16,400 nucleotides of DNA. Origin: Porphyromonadaceae bacterium UBA4277 (lineage in GTDB: Bacteria; Bacteroidota; Bacteroidia; Bacteroidales; Muribaculaceae). The notes beneath the pieces are model-generated. The model saw only the letters and a program-made list of their open reading frames with translations, was not told the DNA's origin and did not search any database. Made by a program: the position numbers and the translations under genes. Below are positions 14,177 through 16,400 of the stretch, one piece after another (within the stretch, counting starts at the first letter, position 1; the number at the start of each line of letters is the position of its first letter). The DNA is taken from contig DGVT01000058.1 in the NCBI GenBank assembly GCA_002395965.1, forward strand, positions 24,709 through 41,108, written 5' to 3'.

Positions 14177-14854
14177 TCATCCGAGCAGTCTGTCGATCTG
14201 GCGCGCGGTGGCATCAGGCAGTAGCCGGGTGAGATGGTCACGCATCAGCCGGCGCGACTGTTCTGCAGTGCGACTGCAGCGACATGCCTCGCGGCCAAAC
14301 AGCTGCTCAGGTGTGGTGAGCAGCGACCAGCCCCAACCATACTCGCGATTATGGCTGTCGCGCGGATAGACAAAGTCTTCGGTCACTATGCGGCACTCCA
14401 TCTGCAGGCGTGTGACATAGGCATCGAAGCGGCTGCGCATCTTCGGGCCGGTAAAGCCACAGGCAGTCCGCAACTCACGGGTGATGAGACTGCCATGCTC
14501 GCGCAGGGTGAGAAGGATTGCTTCCTCGACCGAACCGGCTTCAGGCTCCGCACTCAGGCTGCGCCGATAGTTATAAAAGTCGGGCCACCACTGCATTGAA
14601 ATGAAGCCGGCCTTCTTGTTGAAAAACTTGCCATAGGCACAACCGCCCTCGGTCACTATGGGACCTTTCCACTTCCACAGCGGCCAGTCCCACCCATCAT
14701 CAAAGACCACATAACGGCAGTCGGCATCCACGGCTTCCTCGGCCGAGAACCCCGCTATGCCGCTATACAAAAGCGGTAGGAAGCCCACCTGCCCGATATA
14801 GGTCATCAGCTCAGAGCAGCTTCCTATCTGTGCTTTCTTAAGAATACTCGTCAT
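14177..14854 (-). CDS. AlkZ/YcaQ-like winged-helix protein, probable
   Basis: The 225-residue cytosolic protein has no signal peptide. The N-terminal half is rich in Trp and aromatic residues (DDGWDWPLWKWKG, ISMQWWPDFYNYRR). The middle (about 105-165) looks like a winged helix: EEAILLTLREHGSLITRELR, then MRSRFDAYVTRLQMECRIV. EYGWGWSLLTTPEQLFG follows. This arrangement resembles AlkZ-related/HTH_42 proteins, whose better-known members (YcaQ, AlkZ) are DNA glycosylases that unhook crosslinks or remove alkylated bases. The typical catalytic QxQ/QxD motif of that family is not evident to me, so a repair activity is not established. It starts 2 bases after the typA stop codon, so the two are cotranscribed. 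Confidence 0.6.
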   Translation of the reverse strand: MTSILKKAQIGSCSELMTYIGQVGFLPLLYSGIAGFSAEEAVDADCRYVVFDDGWDWPLWKWKGPIVTEGGCAYGKFFNKKAGFISMQWWPDFYNYRRSLSAEPEAGSVEEAILLTLREHGSLITRELRTACGFTGPKMRSRFDAYVTRLQMECRIVTEDFVYPRDSHNREYGWGWSLLTTPEQLFGREACRCSRTAEQSRRLMRDHLTRLLPDATARQIDRLLG

Positions 14855-14856
14855 TT

Positions 14857-16400
14857 TCAGTCGTCGTGACCGCCAGCCTTCTCGATGCGCTTGCGCTCAA
14901 GTTCGTCGAGCACGATTTTGCGCATGCGCAAGTGCGACGGCGTGATTTCGACATACTCATCGGCCTTGATATATTCAAGTGCTTCCTCAAGGCTGAACAC
15001 GATGGGAGGCACTATTTTCACCTTATCGTCGGCGCCACTGGCACGCATATTGGTGAGCTTCTTGCTCTTGGTGACATTGATCACAAGGTCTTTGTCCTTG
15101 GCGTGCTCGCCCACTACCTGACCGCCATACACTTCCTCTTGTGGGAAAATGAAGAACTTGCCACGGTCTTGCAGCTTGTCGATGGCATAGGCATAGGCTG
15201 TGCCGCCTTCCATGGCAATGAGTGAGCCGTTGGTGCGGCGCGTAATTTCACCCTTCCAAGGCTCGTAGCCGAGGAAGCGGTGTGCCATGATTGCCTCGCC
15301 GGCACTGGCTGTGAGCACATTGGTGCGAAGTCCGATAATGCCTCGGGATGGAATCTTAAACTCAAGCAGGATGCGGTCGTTCTGAGTCTCCATCAGTGTC
15401 ATTTCGCCCTTGCGGCGAGTGACCATATCGATCATCTTGCTCGAATATTCCTCGGGCACATTGATGGTGAGTGCCTCGATGGGCTCACATTTCACTCCGT
15501 CGATTTCCTTAATAATAACCTGCGGCTGACCCACCTGCAGCTCATAGCCTTCGCGACGCATCTCCTCGATGAGCACGCTCAGATGAAGCACGCCGCGACC
15601 ATACACGAGCCACGCATCTTCGTTCTGCGTGCGCTCCACACGCAAGGCGAGGTTCTTGTCAAGCTCGCGCTGCAGTCGCTCCCAGATGTGACGTGAAGTT
15701 ACAAATTTTCCGTCTTTGCCAAAAAACGGCGAGTCGTTGATCGTGAACAGCATCGACATCGTGGGCTCGTCGATGGCAATGCGCGGCAGCGGCTCGGGAT
15801 TCTCCACATTGGTGACAGTGTCGCCAATCTCAAAGCCGTCGAGGCCTACTATAGCGCATATATCGCCACATTCCACACTGTCCACATGCTTCTGCCCCAT
15901 GCCTTCAAAGGTGCGCAGTTCCTTTATTTTCTGCTTCACCACACTACCGTCTTTCTTGCACAGGCCCACCTCCATGCCGTCGGTGAGCACACCACGATGC
16001 ACACGGCCTATGGCTATGCGACCCACATAGGAGCTATAGTCAAGCGAGGTGATGAGCATCTGCGGATCACCTTCCACCACCTCGGGAGCCGGAATGTGCT
16101 CAATGATAGCATCCAGCACGGCGGTAATGTTATCGGTAGGCTCGCGCCAGTCAAGGCTCATCCATCCATTCTTGGCACTGCCGAAGATGGTGGGAAATTC
16201 CAGCTGATCTTCAGTGGCATCAAGGTTGCACATCAGTTCAAAGACCTGTTCTTGCACTTCATCGGGGCGGCAATTAGGCTTGTCCACCTTATTTATAACG
16301 ACAATAGGCTTGAGGCCAATCTGAATGGCTTTTTGCAGAACAAAGCGGGTCTGCGGCATGGGGCCTTCAAAGGCATCCACCAGCAGCAGGCAGCCGTCGG
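14857..16400 (-). CDS. typA: Translational GTPase TypA/BipA, N-terminus cut by the window edge
   Basis: About 513 residues of an expected near-600 are visible. The missing 85 or so hold the P-loop and switch regions. The visible part starts DGCLLLVDAFEGPMPQTRFVL and includes the G4 motif NKVD. Next come a domain II with SLDYSSYVGRIAIGRVHRG, the EF-G-like domain with ALTINVPEEYSSKMIDMVTRRKGEM, and the TypA-specific C-terminal domain (SRGIIGLRTNVLTASAGEA, GGTAYAYAIDKLQDRGKFFI, KKLTNMRASGADDK). TypA binds ribosomes and helps 50S assembly and stress or cold growth. The frame runs open to the window end; the apparent GTG start near 16380 is internal, since conserved codons continue upstream of it. 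The AlkZ-like gene follows after 2 bases. Confidence 0.97.
   Translation of the reverse strand, partial: DGCLLLVDAFEGPMPQTRFVLQKAIQIGLKPIVVINKVDKPNCRPDEVQEQVFELMCNLDATEDQLEFPTIFGSAKNGWMSLDWREPTDNITAVLDAIIEHIPAPEVVEGDPQMLITSLDYSSYVGRIAIGRVHRGVLTDGMEVGLCKKDGSVVKQKIKELRTFEGMGQKHVDSVECGDICAIVGLDGFEIGDTVTNVENPEPLPRIAIDEPTMSMLFTINDSPFFGKDGKFVTSRHIWERLQRELDKNLALRVERTQNEDAWLVYGRGVLHLSVLIEEMRREGYELQVGQPQVIIKEIDGVKCEPIEALTINVPEEYSSKMIDMVTRRKGEMTLMETQNDRILLEFKIPSRGIIGLRTNVLTASAGEAIMAHRFLGYEPWKGEITRRTNGSLIAMEGGTAYAYAIDKLQDRGKFFIFPQEEVYGGQVVGEHAKDKDLVINVTKSKKLTNMRASGADDKVKIVPPIVFSLEEALEYIKADEYVEITPSHLRMRKIVLDELERKRIEKAGGHDD

Noticed and set aside
16378..16380. GTG near the window end as the start of typA
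   Set aside because: Conserved TypA codons (DGCLLL) continue upstream to the window edge, and the GTPase P-loop would be missing; it is an internal Val.

Overview
The window reads as chromosome of a member of the Bacteroidales, probably near Muribaculaceae or Prevotellaceae. The grounds are repeated TAnnTTTG (-7) promoter boxes, two with a TTTG -33 box 19-20 bases upstream; no obvious Shine-Dalgarno sites; AT-rich spacers between moderately GC-rich genes; secreted proteins with C-terminal dockerin-like or NGGKKVVVK-type tails; and a chitobiase-type GH20 enzyme. The exact family cannot be fixed from this sequence alone.

Layout. 40-1485 (-) is a secreted protein of unknown function ending in a two-repeat dockerin. 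Upstream lies an 856-base gene-free stretch. It holds a strong minus-strand promoter, a highly structured RNA of about 300 nt (1537-1841) and a five-unit 16/17-bp tandem array (1988-2069). 2342-3241 (+) is an EamA/DMT transporter that overlaps tail-to-tail by 32 bp with a secreted GH20 beta-N-acetylhexosaminidase (3210-5723, -). A small DUF4298-type gene (5768-6079, -) has a textbook promoter. 6311-9142 (-) is a trkA-trkH potassium-uptake operon. lysA (9456-10622, +) makes lysine from meso-diaminopimelate and is divergent from trkA. After lysA come about 400 bases of short tandem repeats and hairpins. Next is a 1006-residue secreted multidomain protein (11028-14048, +) with discoidin-like, Ig-like, FN3-like and duplicated modules, closed by a clear terminator. 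The window ends in a minus-strand pair: the 3' part of typA/bipA (14857-16400), then a winged-helix AlkZ/YcaQ-like gene two bases downstream (14177-14854).

The genes mix housekeeping functions (lysine synthesis, K+ uptake, ribosome-associated GTPase) with cell-surface or secreted functions (hexosaminidase, dockerin protein, discoidin/Ig protein) that suit a glycan-feeding gut bacterium. No phage, plasmid, CRISPR or complete insertion sequence is visible.

The most interesting non-coding signals are three. The first is the structured RNA with its own sigma-ABfr-type promoter upstream of the dockerin gene. The second is the 33-bp-period array behind that promoter. The third is a family of octamer tandem repeats (RAGTAAAC/RAGCAGAC) that sits exactly on the stop codons of three unrelated genes, always in the same orientation relative to the gene.
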